DNA of 64,000 nt from Polytrichum commune. Taxonomy: Eukaryota > Streptophyta > Polytrichopsida > Polytrichales > Polytrichaceae. The stretch is taken from contig OX485804.1 of NCBI GenBank assembly GCA_950295325.1, forward strand, positions 23,992,001-24,056,000, written 5' to 3'. The notes beneath the pieces were generated by a model. The model did no database searches and was not told where the DNA came from. It saw nothing but the letters and a program-made list of their open reading frames with translations. Position 1 is the stretch's first letter. Each line of letters starts with the position of its first letter. Shown one piece after another: positions 1-13,100 of this stretch. The translations under genes were made by a program, and so were the position numbers.

Positions 1-1678
1 GTGTTATTCTGCCCTGTAATTTAATCCTAAGCATAATATTTATACTTAGTGCACCAAATTATCTTTCCAATGATCTAAAAATCACTCTAATCGGATAAGA
101 AATGCAAAAGTTATGAGGGTTGGAAGTGTGAGGTCGATTCAACCGACCCTTCCAACCCACCTATCTACCTTCTAACTTCAAAAATTCATAGCACATTCCT
201 TACTACTTGGATCTAGGCTTTCCTTATACCATTGGAAAGCTATGAACAAGCTCTAACTAGAAAAATTATGACATCAGCAGGTTAAGCTAATAGAAATTCA
301 GCGGACTCCTTGTAACACAGCAGTCAATCAAGAAGGCTTAAACTATGTATCTCGCCTTCAACAATTCATATCTAATTCAAATCTTAGTCAAATCAAACGT
401 TCTATATGACCCTGGAGAGATATTAAAAAGATGTATTTGATAAAAATATGTGATTAGAAAGGTAAGCCGAAGTGAACCCAGCAGGTCCTCTGTAATGCAG
501 CAGTCAACCAAAAGTTCTCAAACTATGTGTCCCATCTTGCACAATTCATATCTAATTCAAATCATGCTCAAATCAAATGTTCTAAGCCATTTTGGAAAGC
601 TACACAAAAGTTCTACTTGGGAAAAATATAATTTCTTGGAATTAAAATTCCTATTGGGCTCGCAGGTCTGATCCAGCAGCCGCTACCCACAAGACCACCC
701 AGTTTTTCTACTCCATCTTTGAAAATCCATAACTAATTGTCATCTCAACCAAATCACAAATGGGAAACGGCTATGGATAGCTATATGAAATCTCTCTAAG
801 AGAAAAAATGATAAGTATCTTGTTCTAGCTTTTGAACTAAGCCTTCAGGGCATTGGCAGATGAGGTCTATAATGCCTCTACTCAAAACTCTACCATCCAA
901 CCTACCTCTACAAAAGAAGGAATAATTTTGTTGGTGTGTTAATAAACACACAACCTAACTAGGAGAGAGAGAGTAGAGGAGGTTCTCAAGCCTTTCTTTT
1001 AGACCATTGAGAATACATGCTAAAGGATTTTTTCCTAACTACATTGAAGCAGGGCTTCGCCCAAAAACTAGAGAAAGAGAGAGAGCTACAAGGTGGAAGG
1101 AGGGGTTTTTTAAACCCTCTCACAAAAGGGTTGGACCCCTCCTCCACCGGATCCATTTTTCAAACCCTTTCCCGAAATTTTGGCTCGGGGGTTTTCCCGG
1201 TTGAGGTTGCCACCCTCTCGCCGAGGTGGCTCCGACAAAAAACCTTTAGAAATCTTTCTAATTTTTCCGCCATCGAGTTGGCAAGGGGGCAAGTGGGCAA
1301 GTATCCCCCTTGCTCTCTTTCTTTTTTTCTTCAAAATTCTTCACGCCGATTTTATCTTCTTACGTAAAACACCTCCAATAGTCTTGTGTGCCTCACACTA
1401 ACTAATAAACTAACACTTGCTTAGCTAGCATCTACTAACATTTGCTTAATAACTAGCATCTACTAATATTTGCTTAGCTAGTTGTTTTTACTAGCTAGCA
1501 CATTTTTTCTACTTTGCTATCTTCTAGCACTACTTAGTTTCATTTTGACCTTCCTTCTTCTAGGCTAAATGCTAAATGAACTAATTTTCCCTAAATTCCC
1601 TATCAATTCTAACTTTTAATCCTAACATTCTAACTAAAAGTGATCCCGCAGAGTGGTGGACCACTCAAAGGGTTCACA
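1..1678 (-). repeat. LTR of family B, inverted copy, cut by the window edge
   Basis: Read on the minus strand this begins TGTGAACCC at 1678 and matches 40304-41982 almost base for base; I saw a one-base length difference in a T-run and a few substitutions. It runs off the left edge, so full length is unknown. Its inner neighbour 1679-1683 (TATGG) is the reverse complement of CCATA at 47719-47723, which makes it one end of an insertion whose other end is 45 kb away. The short reading frames inside it have no recognisable product. Confidence 0.85.
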
Positions 1679-1683
1679 TATGG
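1679..1683. repeat. Target-site duplication half (TATGG/CCATA)
   Basis: Five bases next to the LTR end at 1678; the partner copy is CCATA at 47719-47723. Removing the insertion and one copy rebuilds a normal satellite unit. Confidence 0.75.
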
Positions 1684-3378
1684 CCACTGTGCCCACTGTG
1701 AAATCTTGGTTCCGAGAGGGTGCACCATTTCAGATATATATCAAACCCAAAATCTACACCTCAAATCTGAAACCTCTCAAATTGGCCACCTAGCCCACCC
1801 TAATATGGCCCCTAAAAATTTATGAAATTTGGAAAAACTTCAAATCCTAGTATACACCTGATTTCAGAATCATCTAATATGGTCCCGAACACTTTTAAAC
1901 AAAAAAATCCGAATCCACACCTGATTTCAAAATCCCGTAATAAGGCCCCTAAAAATTTATGAAATTTGAAAAACATTTATGAACTTCAAAGCCTAGTCTA
2001 TACCTTATTTCAGAAAATTAAAATATGGCCCCGAACACTTGTAAACTACAAAGCCAACACCACCTAATTTCAGAAAATTTTAATATGGCCCCGAACACTA
2101 TAAAACCAGAAACATCACTCTAAACTTGATTTCAGAAACTTCAAAATCTAGCCACCGTGCCGACCCTCTCGGAACCGAGAGGGTGCCACACTCAAACATA
2201 TTGAAATTCATAACTACAATAAATGTTTAAATCCTCAAATATGGCCCCACATATATAACCAAATACCGATCCTACACCTCATTTCAGACAATCAAATATG
2301 TTCAAAATACTTTCAATTCAGAAACTCGAGCCCACACATGATTTCAGATTTATCATAATTGGCCACCTAGCCCACCCTCTCGGTTCCGAGAGGGTGCCCA
2401 TTTCACACTAATATACATATTGAAACTCAAATATACACTACATTTTGGAATCTCCAAATATGGCCCTCCCACGTATAACCAAATACCGACCCTACATCCG
2501 AACCAAAAACCAGACTCTACACTTGATTTCAGAAAATGTCCAATATGGCCCCGAACACTTGTAATAAGGCCCCTAACAATTTATGAAATTTGAAAAAACT
2601 TTATGAACTTCAAAGCCTAGTGTACACCTGATTTCATAATCATCTAATATGGCCCCGAACACTTGTAAACTAATAATCCGAATCTACACCTGATTTCAGA
2701 ATCCCGTAATAAGGCCCTGAAAATTTATGAAATTTGAAAAACATTTATGAACTTCAAAGCCTAGTCTATACCTAATTTCAGAAAATTAAAATATGGCCCC
2801 GACCACTTGTAAACTACAAAGCCGACAGTACACCTGATTTCAAATTTTTTTAATATGGCACCGAACAATGTAAAACCAGAAACATCACTCTAAACTTGAT
2901 TTCAGAAACTTCAAAGTTTGGCCACAGTGCCCAACCTCTCGGTTCCGAGAGGAAACTCAATACTACACTAGATTATAGAATCTTCAAATATTGCCCCCCC
3001 ACGTATAACCAAACACCGACCGTACACCCGAAACAGAAACCAGACTCTACACTTGATTTCAGAAAAAATCAAATATGGCCCCGAACACTTGTAAACTAGA
3101 AAGCCGACACTACACCTAATTTCAGAAAACTTCAAATATGGCCCCTGGAAATTCATGTACTTGAAAGTCGAATGCACACGTGATTTTAGAATCCTCTAGT
3201 ATGGCCCCTGGAAATTTATGAACTTGAAAAACACCTATAAACTTGAAAGCCAAATCTACACCTGATTTCAGAATCCTCTAATATGGCCCCGATAAATTGT
3301 AAACTAAGAAGACAACACTACACCTGAATTAAGAATTACAAATATGGTCCAAATATTATAGTTTTTGGAGTTGCTTAC
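1684..3378. repeat. Palindrome satellite, intron of gene M
   Basis: No coding sequence. Degenerate units contain 'CACCTGATTTCAGAA', 'ATATGGCCCCGAACACT' and a palindrome made of CACCCTCTCGG, a two-base centre (AA or TT) and CCGAGAGGGTG. It follows a GTAAGC donor (reverse complement at 3373-3378) of the last left-half exon, so it is the first part of an intron that resumes at 47724-48545. Confidence 0.85.
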
Positions 3379-3714
3379 CACTCCAGAGGGGACCACAGGG
3401 GATTGAAGGTCCAAATCATTCATCCCAAATCAATCTTCAGCGATGTAGAAATCGTAAGTGTGTGCCCAATTAAAAACAGTTCTGGAAACAGAGGCACTAG
3501 CACAATGGGCAAGCACAAGGACACCATGATCATAGAGGTTAGATTTCGCAAATGCAAAAAAACACTCATAATATGATTCATGGAGTTTGTTCCAAGCAGG
3601 AACATCAGTGGAGATGTTGGGCACCGGCAAATTCTCGGGAACGTCTGCGAAGAGCAAATCGAGGCCCTTGTGAGTTGTAGTCAAGGTGTTCACACGGGAA
3701 CGATCTGTCCCAAC
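3379..3714 (-). CDS. Gene M exon: methyltransferase motif IV-like segment
   Basis: This 112-codon exon, phase 0 at both ends, reads 'GLDLLFADVPENLP' near its start. It has the placement of the catalytic (D/N/S)PP(Y/W) motif of DNA amino-methyltransferases (hydrophobic strand, then D-x-P), but the residues are DVPE rather than DPPY, so catalysis is doubtful. It continues with 'YDHGVLVLAHC', like the later strand of that fold. A TGA interrupts it after 'YIAED'; the frame stays open after it (FGMNDLDLQSP) up to the donor, so a former Trp codon is likely. In beta-class enzymes motif IV precedes the FxGxG motif, and the FxGxG-like motif is on the other side of the inversion at 48546-49093. Confidence 0.6.
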
Positions 3715-3808
3715 CTGCAATTAAAATCTCATGAGAGAACAAGACGAAAGAAAATAAGAAGCAAATCAAAAGAGAAGTTTGAAAAATGACGAAAGGAAAG
3801 ATACAAAC

Positions 3809-4470
3809 CTTGGCAATGAACTCCTGGATGCGGGTATATGCTGGGAGGGGACCTCCTGCAACCTCAGAATCCAGCATGAGTTGCACCATGTCCACATTTT
3901 TTATGAGGGCAAGAGTGTTAGGGGAACCCGAAGAGGTGGCACTCGTATCCAAAAGAGAGAAGAGAAGTGCCACTGTGAGAAGGAGTAGCAACAGTTTGTG
4001 GACGAAAGGCTGAGGGAGTGCCAGAGGGGGCAGCTGATGGAACAACAGAAGGAGTCCTAGATGGACTCCGTATGAAGGTGGATGGCTGAATGGGGGTCTT
4101 TAAAGCAGACCGAGTGACAAGTTGTGAAGTTGCTTGAGTGGCGGTATTCTTTGGTCTGCCCTTTCTTTTTGGTGCCTTGGGCGGAGGAGGAGGAATCTCA
4201 ACGATGTCGGGCTCCTCAAAGGGGATAATGCTCAGTTCGGGAGCAGTACTCACAATGCTGGCAAAAAGACTATTCTCTTCCGCAGGCACAAATCCTCCAG
4301 AACAATCCAAGTACCATCCCCCAGCCTGCAAGTGAGACTCCGGAAACTTTGCAACTTGAATGGCCGTATACACACAAAGAATGGAGTTGACATCCACCCA
4401 ATCTACAAGGAAAGTTGGCAAGCAGGAAGAAGGCAGGGCTTTCTTCACAACGAGCTCACGGTGAATGAAC
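3809..4470 (-). CDS. Gene M exon: low-complexity Pro/Ser/Thr linker
   Basis: The exon begins 'FIHRELVVKKALPSSC', carries a Pro-rich run with a basic AT-hook-like 'PKRKGRPKN', then a Ser/Thr/Pro-rich linker. Near 4000 the open frame shifts by one base: the first frame ends '..GYECHLFGFP' at 3918, and the other frame continues '..TSATSSGSPNTLALI' to the splice donor at 3808. Only the second frame gives the phase needed by the next exon. A sequencing error, a genuine indel or an unnoticed micro-intron could explain it. Confidence 0.6.
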
Positions 4471-4561
4471 CTGGAAAATAAAGAAAATCAGAAACTAAAA
4501 AGGTGGCGGAAAGGAAATGAAATGAAAACAAAACGGACTAAATGAAAACTCAAAATATTAC

Positions 4562-5100
4562 CGATAAGCGACGCGTTTGATTGATATGGGGCCTTCATCA
4601 AATTCCATGAGATCAAGGCCTTTGACAAATTTGAGGTCTCCCTTGTTGTCAAAATAAACCAGAAATGCCTTGTCCCACAAAATCAGCCTCCAATGTTCAA
4701 CATAATTCGCCGGTTGCAAAATATCCTCCGTGGAACCCCAGTCGATTTCAGCGGAACACTCATTCTCAAATGAAGCAATTTCAGCCTCAACCCCCTTCTC
4801 CAACTATAACAAGAAAGAAAAATGGTTAGAAATGTAAAGTAGAGAAATGAACAAATAGATGGAAAAAAGTTGTAGATGCACCTGAGCCCAAAAAGAAGCT
4901 TTATTGAGCCAGTTTTCGAGGACTTTCTCCCGAAGAGGGAGAGACGAGGGAAATTTGTTCTTCTCTTTGACCTCGGGAGTGGAATTCCACCACCGAAGCC
5001 ACTTGGCCTTATAATGAGCATCCACATGTGTGGTGGCCACCTTCTGGAGTTTCTCTATTGTCATATCTGTGACGAGGAAGGTGGAAAAATGACGGTCAAT
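4562..5100 (-). CDS. Gene M exons 5100-4882 and 4803-4562
   Basis: Two exons separated by a 78-bp intron with a TTGTTATAG acceptor. The first starts 'IDRHFSTFLVTDM' and contains 'KAKWLRWWNSTPEVK'; the second starts 'LEKGVEAEIASFE' and contains 'FLVYFDNKGDLKFV'. They are predicted soluble, mixed charged/aromatic sequence; I recognise no named domain. Phases 0 and 2 match their neighbours. They lie just downstream of the 2.3-kb satellite intron. Confidence 0.6.
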
Positions 5101-7403
5101 CTGCAACATATAAGAGTGATTTGTTAAGAAGAATTAAGTCAACCATGTTACCGACTTACACCTGATTTCAGAAATCTCCTAATCTAGCCCCGAACACTTA
5201 CATACAAATATGGCCCCCACACTTATAACCAAACACCGACCCTATACCCGATTTCAGAAACTCAAAACATGGCCCCAAAACAGACTCTACACTTGATTTC
5301 AGAAAATATCAAATATAGGCCCGAACACTGTAAAACTAGAAACACACTCGAAACCTGATTTCAAAAATTTCAAAATATGGCCACAGTGCCCCCCCTCTCG
5401 GAACCGAGAGGGTGCCCCCCTTGATACATATTGAAACTCAAAACTAGACTACATTCTAAGATCATCAAATATGGCCTCACATTTATAACCAAACACCGTC
5501 CCAACACTTCATTTCAGAAACTCAAAACATGGCCCAGACAACATGAAAACGAGAAACCCGACCCTACACTTCATTTCAGAAAATCAAATATGTACAAATT
5601 ACTTTCAATTCAGAAACTCGAGCCCACACATGATTTCAGATTTGTCAAAAACGGCCACCTAGCCCACCCTCTCGGAACCAAGAGGGTGCCCATTTCAGAT
5701 ATATATCAAACCCAAATCTAGACCTGAAATCTGAAATCTCACATAATGGCCATGTAGCCCACCCTCTCGGTTCTGAGAGGGTGCCCCATTTCACAGTAAT
5801 GTCAAACTCGAAACCACACTTAATCACCTACACCCGATTTGAGAAACTCAAAATTAGGGCCCCGAATATTTATAAACTGAAATTAGACTCTAGAGTTGAT
5901 TCAAGAAAATGTCAAATATGGCCCCGAACACTGTAAAAACAGAAACACCACTCAAAACTTGATTTCAGAAACTTCAAAATCTGGCCACCGTGCCCACCCT
6001 CTCGGAACCGAGAGGGTGCCACACTCAAACATATTGAAATTCATAACCACACTAAATGTTTAAATCCTCCAATATGGCCCCACATATATAACCAAATACC
6101 GACCCTACACCTCATTACAGACAATCTAATATGTTCCAAATACTTTCAATTCAGAAACTCGAGCCCACACATGATTTCAGATTTGTCAAAAATGGCCACC
6201 TAGCCCACCCTCTCGGTTCCGAGAGGGTGCCCATTTTACACTAATGTCAAATCAAAATCCACACACTCGCCTACACCTGATTTCAGAAACTACACTATTT
6301 GGCCACCTAGCCTACCCTCTCGAATCCGAGAGGGTGCCCCATTTCAGATATATATCAAACCAAAATCCACACTAATTCGCCTCCACCTGATTTCAGGATC
6401 TCAAATTATGGCCCCGAACACTCCGAGAGGGTGCCACACTCAAACATATTGAAATTCATAACTACATTAAATGTTTAAATCCTCAAATATGGCCCCACAT
6501 ATATAACCAATTACCGACCCTACACCTCATTTCAGACAATCAAATATGTTCAAAACACTTTCAATTCAAAAACTCGAGCCCACACCTGATTTTAGATTTG
6601 TCAAAAATGGCCACCTAGCCCACCCTCTCGGTTCCGAGAGGGTGCCCATTTCATACTAATGTCAAACAAGAATCCACACTAATTCGACTGCACCTGATTT
6701 CAGATTTATCATAAATGGCCACCTAGCCCACCCTCTCGGATCCGAGAGGGTGCCCATTTCACACTAATGTCAAACCAAAATCCACACACTCGCCTACACC
6801 TGATTTCAGAAACTACACTATTTGGCCACCTAGCCCACACTCTCGGTTCCGAGAGGGTGCCCCATTTCACACTAATGTCAAACCAAAATCCACACAATCG
6901 CCTACACCTGATTTCAGAAACTACACTATTTGGCCACCTAGCCTACCCTCTCGGTTCCGAGAGGGTGCCCCATTTCAAATATATATCAAACCAAAATCCA
7001 CACTAATTTGCCTACACCTAATTTCAGGATTTCAAATTATGGCCCCGAACACTCCGAGAGGGTGCCACACTCAAACATATTGAAATTCATAACCACACTA
7101 AATGTTTAAATCCTCAAATATGGCCCCACATATATAACCAAATACCGACCCTACACCTCATTTCAGACAATCAAATATGTTCCAAATACTGTCAATTCAG
7201 AAAGTCGAGCCCACACATGATTTCATATTTGTTAAAAATGGCCACCTAGCCCACCCTCTCGGTTCCGAGAGGGTGCCCATTTCAGATATATATCAAACCA
7301 AAATCCTCTCACTAGGCCATGTAGCCCACCCTCTCGGTTCCGAATACATATTAAATGAAAAATCAAATATGGCCAAAATCATGGCGAAGAGAGAAATGTT
7401 CAC
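5101..7403. repeat. Palindrome satellite, 2.3-kb intron of gene M
   Basis: The intron lies between the donor GTGAAC (minus, 7403) and an acceptor GTTGCAG (minus, 5101). It is filled with palindromes (CACCCTCTCGG, AA/TT, CCGAGAGGGTG) joined by spacers such as 'CACACTAATGTCAAAC' and 'CACCTGATTTCAGAAAC'. Both centres occur. I see no gene in it. Confidence 0.85.
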
Positions 7404-8529
7404 CTCATGGAAGAAATCATCACCGTTGTCCTTGTGGGCGACGGAAATGAATTTCTCAAAATTCCTGGTGCGAATGCTTTTGATCAACCTATCCTGGGCC
7501 TTTGTCATAGCTTCCCATATTTCTGGAGAAGTTCTAAGAGCCTTTGGAGTGGCCTCACGGTACAACCTTGCCGCGTTATCCGCAGCGTTGGATATCTCCC
7601 TCTAAAATAAACATAAAAGGATTAGGAACCAGCATGACCTGAAGACATGAACATTTGAGGGGAATAAAGAGAAAAATACCGTGTATAAGAATTTGACGAA
7701 GACGTCTATCGTAAGGGGATACCAAGTAGGAGTCTTTTCCATCTTGGACTCGCACATCTTGTAGTCTACGATGGAGAGGAGGTCTTTAAATTCTTCCAGC
7801 TTCATCTTTCCAAACGTCCGAATGCGAAGTAACTTTGCTGGGAGGTTGTCCTTAACATGGTCATGCTCCGTGGACCTACAACGAAGAAAATGTAAGAGGA
7901 AAACACTAACGAAATAAATACAAACACATGAATATAAAATGCCAAACTCACCAGTTTATGTCATTCATAGCATTCAGAAAAACGGCGGTGCAGTTTCTTG
8001 GATCCACGACGATACAGTCAGCAGAGATATGCCATTCTTTGTCCAACGGGTGATGCTTGTTGATGTGCCTCCACCAAGCTGTCAAACAATGGTTCCCCTC
8101 CCACACGAAGAACATTTTGCCCACAAAATGAGCAAGGTCTGAGTCTCTTTGGAGAATGGCATCAAATTCTGAATTGGCCTCCAGCCATAATGGACTCCAA
8201 GTGGCCTTGATGTCATCGGAGACGTGAAGGACTTCATCGAGATTGTTGTATACGGAGACGTACATAGCTCGATCACCATCACGATATCCCATAACAAATT
8301 CGTTTTCCAAACGTGCGACATCAACGTCGTTGATGGGACGAACAAGAGGAAGAGATTGCAGGCGACACAATGGAATAGAAAATCGTGACTTCCCAATAGG
8401 TTTGAATCGAACCCGGTGAATCACGGTGTTCGAGTCTTCCTTCTGTGATCTTCGAATCAAGAGCTCAGTCTCCTCTGGATTTGACTCTGCTAGTGGACGT
8501 AGGTAGTCTGAAACAGCCGGTACATCAAC
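7404..8529 (-). CDS. Gene M exons 8529-7952, 7875-7680, 7601-7404: ParB-like region
   Basis: Three exons joined by 76- and 78-bp introns with good GTGAGT/GTATTT donors. The first contains 'VRPINDVDVARLENEF' and, further on, 'FFVWEGNHCLTAWWRHI'. That layout resembles the ParB/Srx fold: an opening 'l.V..I.dvd.Le.eF' and a later G-N-H-R..A box, here GNHCLTA. The Arg of GNHR is replaced by Cys. In bacteria and phages ParB-like domains are often fused to amino-methyltransferases, which fits the methyltransferase-like exons downstream. The other two exons ('KMKLEEFKDLLSIVDYK' and 'SPEIWEAMTKAQDR') are helical and not recognised. Exon 8739-8623 upstream is acidic (DQEVQLVPP..LDDLSQEE). Confidence 0.5.
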
Positions 8530-9303
8530 CTAGAGAACAAGTCAATCCAAGAATAAGAAGTTAACCCCATAACCAAACAAACAATCAAAACATCAACAAC
8601 AAAAGTTACAAGAATGAATCACCTCTTCCTGTGAGAGATCATCAAGAGCCGCAGCAATCACCACAGGAGGCACCAATTGAACTTCCTGGTCCTCCATTGA
8701 TTCCCGCCGAGATGCAGTGAGATCTAGTGATTGTGATGCCTGCATACATACAACACATCTTAACACAACGAATCACCTCAATCCAGAAAATGGCCACCCT
8801 GCCCACCCTCTCGGAACCGAGAGGGTGCCCCATTTCAAATTTATGTAAAAACCGAATGTACACCTCATGTGAAGTCTCAAATTATGCCCACATAGCCCAC
8901 CCTCTCGGACCCGAGAGGGTGTCCCATTTTGATACAAAACTGAAATTCGAAACTACACCTGAAATCTCAATTATCATAAATGGCCACCCTGCCCACCCTC
9001 TCGGTTCCGAGAGGGTGCCCATTTCACACTAATGTCAAACAAGAATTCACACTAATTCAATTGCACCTGATTTTAGATTTATCATAATTGGCCACCTAGC
9101 CCACCCTCTCGGTTCTGAGAGGGTGCCCATTTCACACTAATGTCAAACCAAAATCCACACAATCGCCTACACCTGATTTCAGAAACTACACTATTTGGCC
9201 ACCTAGCCTACCCTCTCGGTTCCAAGAGGGTGCCCATTTCAAATATATATCAAACCAAACTCTACACCTGAAATCTTAATCCTCACAAAATGGCCACCTA
9301 GCC

Positions 9304-10130
9304 CACCCTCTCGGTTCCGAGAGGGTGCCCATTTCACACTAATCTCAAACCAAAATCCACACACTCGCCTACACCTGATTTCAGAAACTACATTATTTGG
9401 CCACCTAGCCTACCCTCTGGGTTCCGAGAGGGTGCCCATTTCAAATATATATCAAACCAAACTCTACACCTGAAATCTTAATCCTCACAAAATGGCCACC
9501 TAGCCCACCCTCTCGGTTCCGAGAGGGTGCCCATTTCACATTAATGTCAAACCAAAATCCACACAATCGCCTACACCTGATTTCAGAAACTACACTATTT
9601 GGCCACCTAGCCTACCCTCTCGGTTCCGAGAGGGTGCCCATTTCAAATATATATCAAACCAAACTCTACACCTGAAATCTTAATCCTCACAAAATGGCCA
9701 CCTAGCCCACCCTCTCGGTTCCGAGAGGGTGCCCATTTCACACTAATGTCAAACCAAAATCCACACAATCGCCTACACCTGATTTCAGAAACTACACTAT
9801 TTGGCCACCTAGCCTACCCTCTCGGTTCTGAGAGGGTGCCCATTTCAAATATATCTCAAACCAAACTCTACACCTGAAATCTTAATCCTCACAAAATGGC
9901 CACCTAGCCCACCCTCTCGGTTCCGAGAGGGTGCCCATTTCACACTAATGTCAAACAAGGATCCAAAATAATTCACCTGCACCTGATTTCAGATTTATCA
10001 TAATTGGCCACCTAGCCCACCCTCTTGGTTCCGAGAGGGTGCCCATTTCAAATATATATCAAACCAAACTCTACACTTGAAATCTTAATCCTCACAAAAT
10101 GGCCACCTAGCCCACCCTCTCGGTTCCGAG
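9304..10130. repeat. Higher-order satellite: 202-bp dimer
   Basis: The palindromes begin at 9304, 9411, 9506, 9613, 9708 and on to 9910: alternating 107 and 95 bp, so a 202-bp dimer repeats. One spacer type has 'CACACTAATGTCAAACC', the other 'CAAATATATATCAAACC'. The units are more alike here than elsewhere, as expected for recent local amplification. Confidence 0.85.
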
Positions 10131-13100
10131 AGGGTGCCCATTTCACACTAATGTCAAACCAAAATCCACACAATTGCCTACACCTGATTTCAGAAACTAC
10201 ACTATTTGGCCACCTAGCCTACCCTCTCGGAACCGAGAGGGTGCCCCATTTCAGATATATATCAAACCAAAATCTAAACCTGAAATCTGATATCTCAAAT
10301 AATGGGCACCTAGCCCACCCTCTCGGGTGCCCATTTCAGATATTATTCAAACCAAAATCTACATCTGAATTCTGAATCCTCACAAATTGGCCACCTACCC
10401 CACCCTCTCGGTTCCGAGAGGGTGCCCCATTTTGATACAAAACTCACATTCGAAACTACACTTGATTGCAGAGAGGGTGCCCAATTTCACACTAAAATCA
10501 AAATCGAATGCACACTTCATCGCCTACACTTAATTTCAGAAACTTAAATTATGGCCCCGAAATCTTCTAAGCTGAATAGTACCCTTACACATGATTTCAG
10601 AAATTGAGAAATATGGCCCCGAACACTGTGAGACCAGAAATATCACTCTAAACTTGATTTCAGAAACTTCAAAATCTGGCCACCGTGCCCACCCTCTCGG
10701 AACCGAGAGGGTGCCACACTCAAACATATTGAAATTCATAACCACACTAAATGTTTAAATCCTCAAATATGGCCCCAGATATATAACCAAATACCGACCC
10801 GACACCTCATTTCAGACAATCAAATATGTTGAAAACACTTTCAATTCAGAAACTCGAGCCCACGCCTGATTTCAGATTTGTCAAAAATGGCCACCTAGCC
10901 CACCCTCTCGGTTCCGAGAGGGTGCCCATTTCAAATATATATCAAACCAAAATCTACACCTGAATTCTGAATCCTCACAAAATGGCCACCTAGCCCACCC
11001 TCTCGGTTCCGAGAGGGTGCCCATTTCACACTAATGTCAAACAAAAATCCACACAATCGCCTACACCTGATTTCAGAAACTACACTATTTGGCCACCTAG
11101 CCCACCCTCTCGGTTCCGAGAGGGTGCCCCATTTCACACTAATGTCAAACCAAAATCCACACAATCGCCTACAACTGATTTCAGAAACTACACTATTTGA
11201 TCACCTAGCCCATCCTCTCGGTTCCGAGAGGGTGCCCCATTTCAGATATATATCAAACCAAAATCTAAACCTGAAATCTGATACAAAAGTCACATTCGAA
11301 CCTACACTTGATTGCAGAGAGGGTGCCCAATTTCACACTAAAATCAATATATATTTACACTTGATTTCAGAAAATGATAAATATGGCCCCGAATACTGTG
11401 AAAGCAAAAACACCACTCTTTTGCCTGATTTCAGGTACTTCAAAATTTGGCCACTGTGCCCACTCTCTCGGTTCCGATAGGGTGCCCCACTCATACATAT
11501 TGAAATTCATAACTACATTAAATGTTTAAATCCTCAAATATGGCCCCACATATATAACCAAATACCGACCCTACACCTCATTTCAGACAATCAAATATGT
11601 TCAAAATACTTTAAATTCGGAAACTCGAGCCACACCTGATTTCAGATTTATCATAAATGGCCACCCTTCCAACCCTCTCGGTTCCGAGAGGTTGCCCATT
11701 TCACACTAATGTCAAACAACAATCCACACTGATTTCAGAATTATCATAACTGGCCACCTAGCCCACCTTCTCGGGTCCGAGAGGGTGCCCCATTTCACAC
11801 TAATGTCAAACCAAAATCCACACACTCGCCTACATCTGATTTCAGAAACTACAATATTTGGCCACCTAGCCCACCCTCTCCGTTCCGAGAGGGTGCCCCA
11901 TTTCACACTAATGTCAAACCAAAATCCACACACTCGCCTACACCTGATTTCAGAAACTACAATATTTGCCCACCTAGCCCACCCTCTCGGTTCCTAGAGG
12001 GTGCCACATTTCACACTAATGTCAAACCAAAATCCACACAATCGCCTACAACTGATTTCAGAAACTACACTATTTGATCACCTAGCCCACCCTCTCGGTT
12101 CCGAGAGGGTGCCCCATTTCAGATATATATCAAACCAAAATCTACACCTGAAATCTGAATCCTCACAAAATGGCCACCTAGCCCACCCTCTCGGTTCCGA
12201 GAGGGTGCCCCATTTCAGATATATATCAAACCAAAATCTACACCTGAAATCTGAATCCTCACAAAATGGCCACCTAGCCCACCCTCTCGGTTCCGAGAGG
12301 GTGCCCATTTCACACTAATGTCAAACAAAAATCCACACAATCGCCTACACCTGATTTCAGAAACTACACTATTTGGCCACCTAGCCCACCCTGGTGCCCA
12401 TTCCACACTAATGTCAAACAAAAATCCACACAATCGCCTACACCTGATTTCATAAACTACACTATTTGGCCACCTAGCCCACCCTGGTGCCCATTCCACA
12501 CTAATGTCAAACAAAAATCCACACAATCGCCTACATCTGATTTCATAAACTACACTATTTGGCCACCTAGCCCACCCTCTCGGTTCCGAGAGGGTGCCCC
12601 ATTTCACACTAATGTCAAACCAAAATCCACACAATCGCCTACAAGTGATTTCAGAAACTACACTATTTGGCCACCTAGCCTATCCTCTCGGTTCCGAGAG
12701 GGTGCCCCATTTCAGATATATATCAAACCAAAATCTACATCTGAATTCTGAATCCTCACAAATTGGCCACCTACCCCACCCTCTCGGTTCCGAGAGGGTG
12801 CCCCATTTTGATACAAAACTCACATTCGAACCTACACTTGATTGCAGAGAGGGTGCCCAATTTCACACTAAAATCAAAATCGAATGCACACGTCATCGCC
12901 TACACTTGATTTCATAAACTTAAATTATGGCCCCGAACTCTTCTAAGCTGAATAGTACACTTCCACATGATTTCAGAAAATGAGAAATATGGCCCCGAAC
13001 ACTGTGAAACCTGAAATATCACTCTCAACTTGATTTCAGAAACTTCAAAATCTGGCCACCGTGCCCACCCTCTCGGAACTGAGAGGGTGCCACACTCAAA

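Larger units (their letters stand above)
3379..8739 (-). pseudogene. Gene M, left half: ParB-like/amino-methyltransferase protein, exons 2-9
   Basis: Eight exons can be traced by GT..AG borders with matching phases: 8739-8623, 8529-7952, 7875-7680, 7601-7404, 5100-4882, 4803-4562, 4470-3809 and 3714-3379. Small introns are 76-94 bp; the 7403-5101 intron is a 2.3-kb satellite array. The reading ends phase 0 at a GTAAGC donor at 3378, and the only exon that continues it in phase with the right content is at 48546 on the opposite strand. Two lesions are visible: a one-base frame change inside the 4470-3809 exon and an in-frame TGA near 3432 in the last exon. The combined protein, with the right half, is over 1,000 residues. 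Exon structure is seen in the sequence; the function is inferred from motifs in the exon blocks below. Confidence 0.75.

Noticed and set aside
9304-10130. Regularly spaced palindromic repeats resembling a CRISPR array
   Set aside because: Plant nuclear context, spacers are themselves repeated, spacing alternates 95/107 bp, and no cas genes exist.
6709-12917. Many repeated open frames in 5.4-13.3 kb (for example '..WGTLSEPRGWARWP..') that look like a repeat-protein family
   Set aside because: They are translations of the palindrome satellite in several frames and on both strands, without start context or codon bias.
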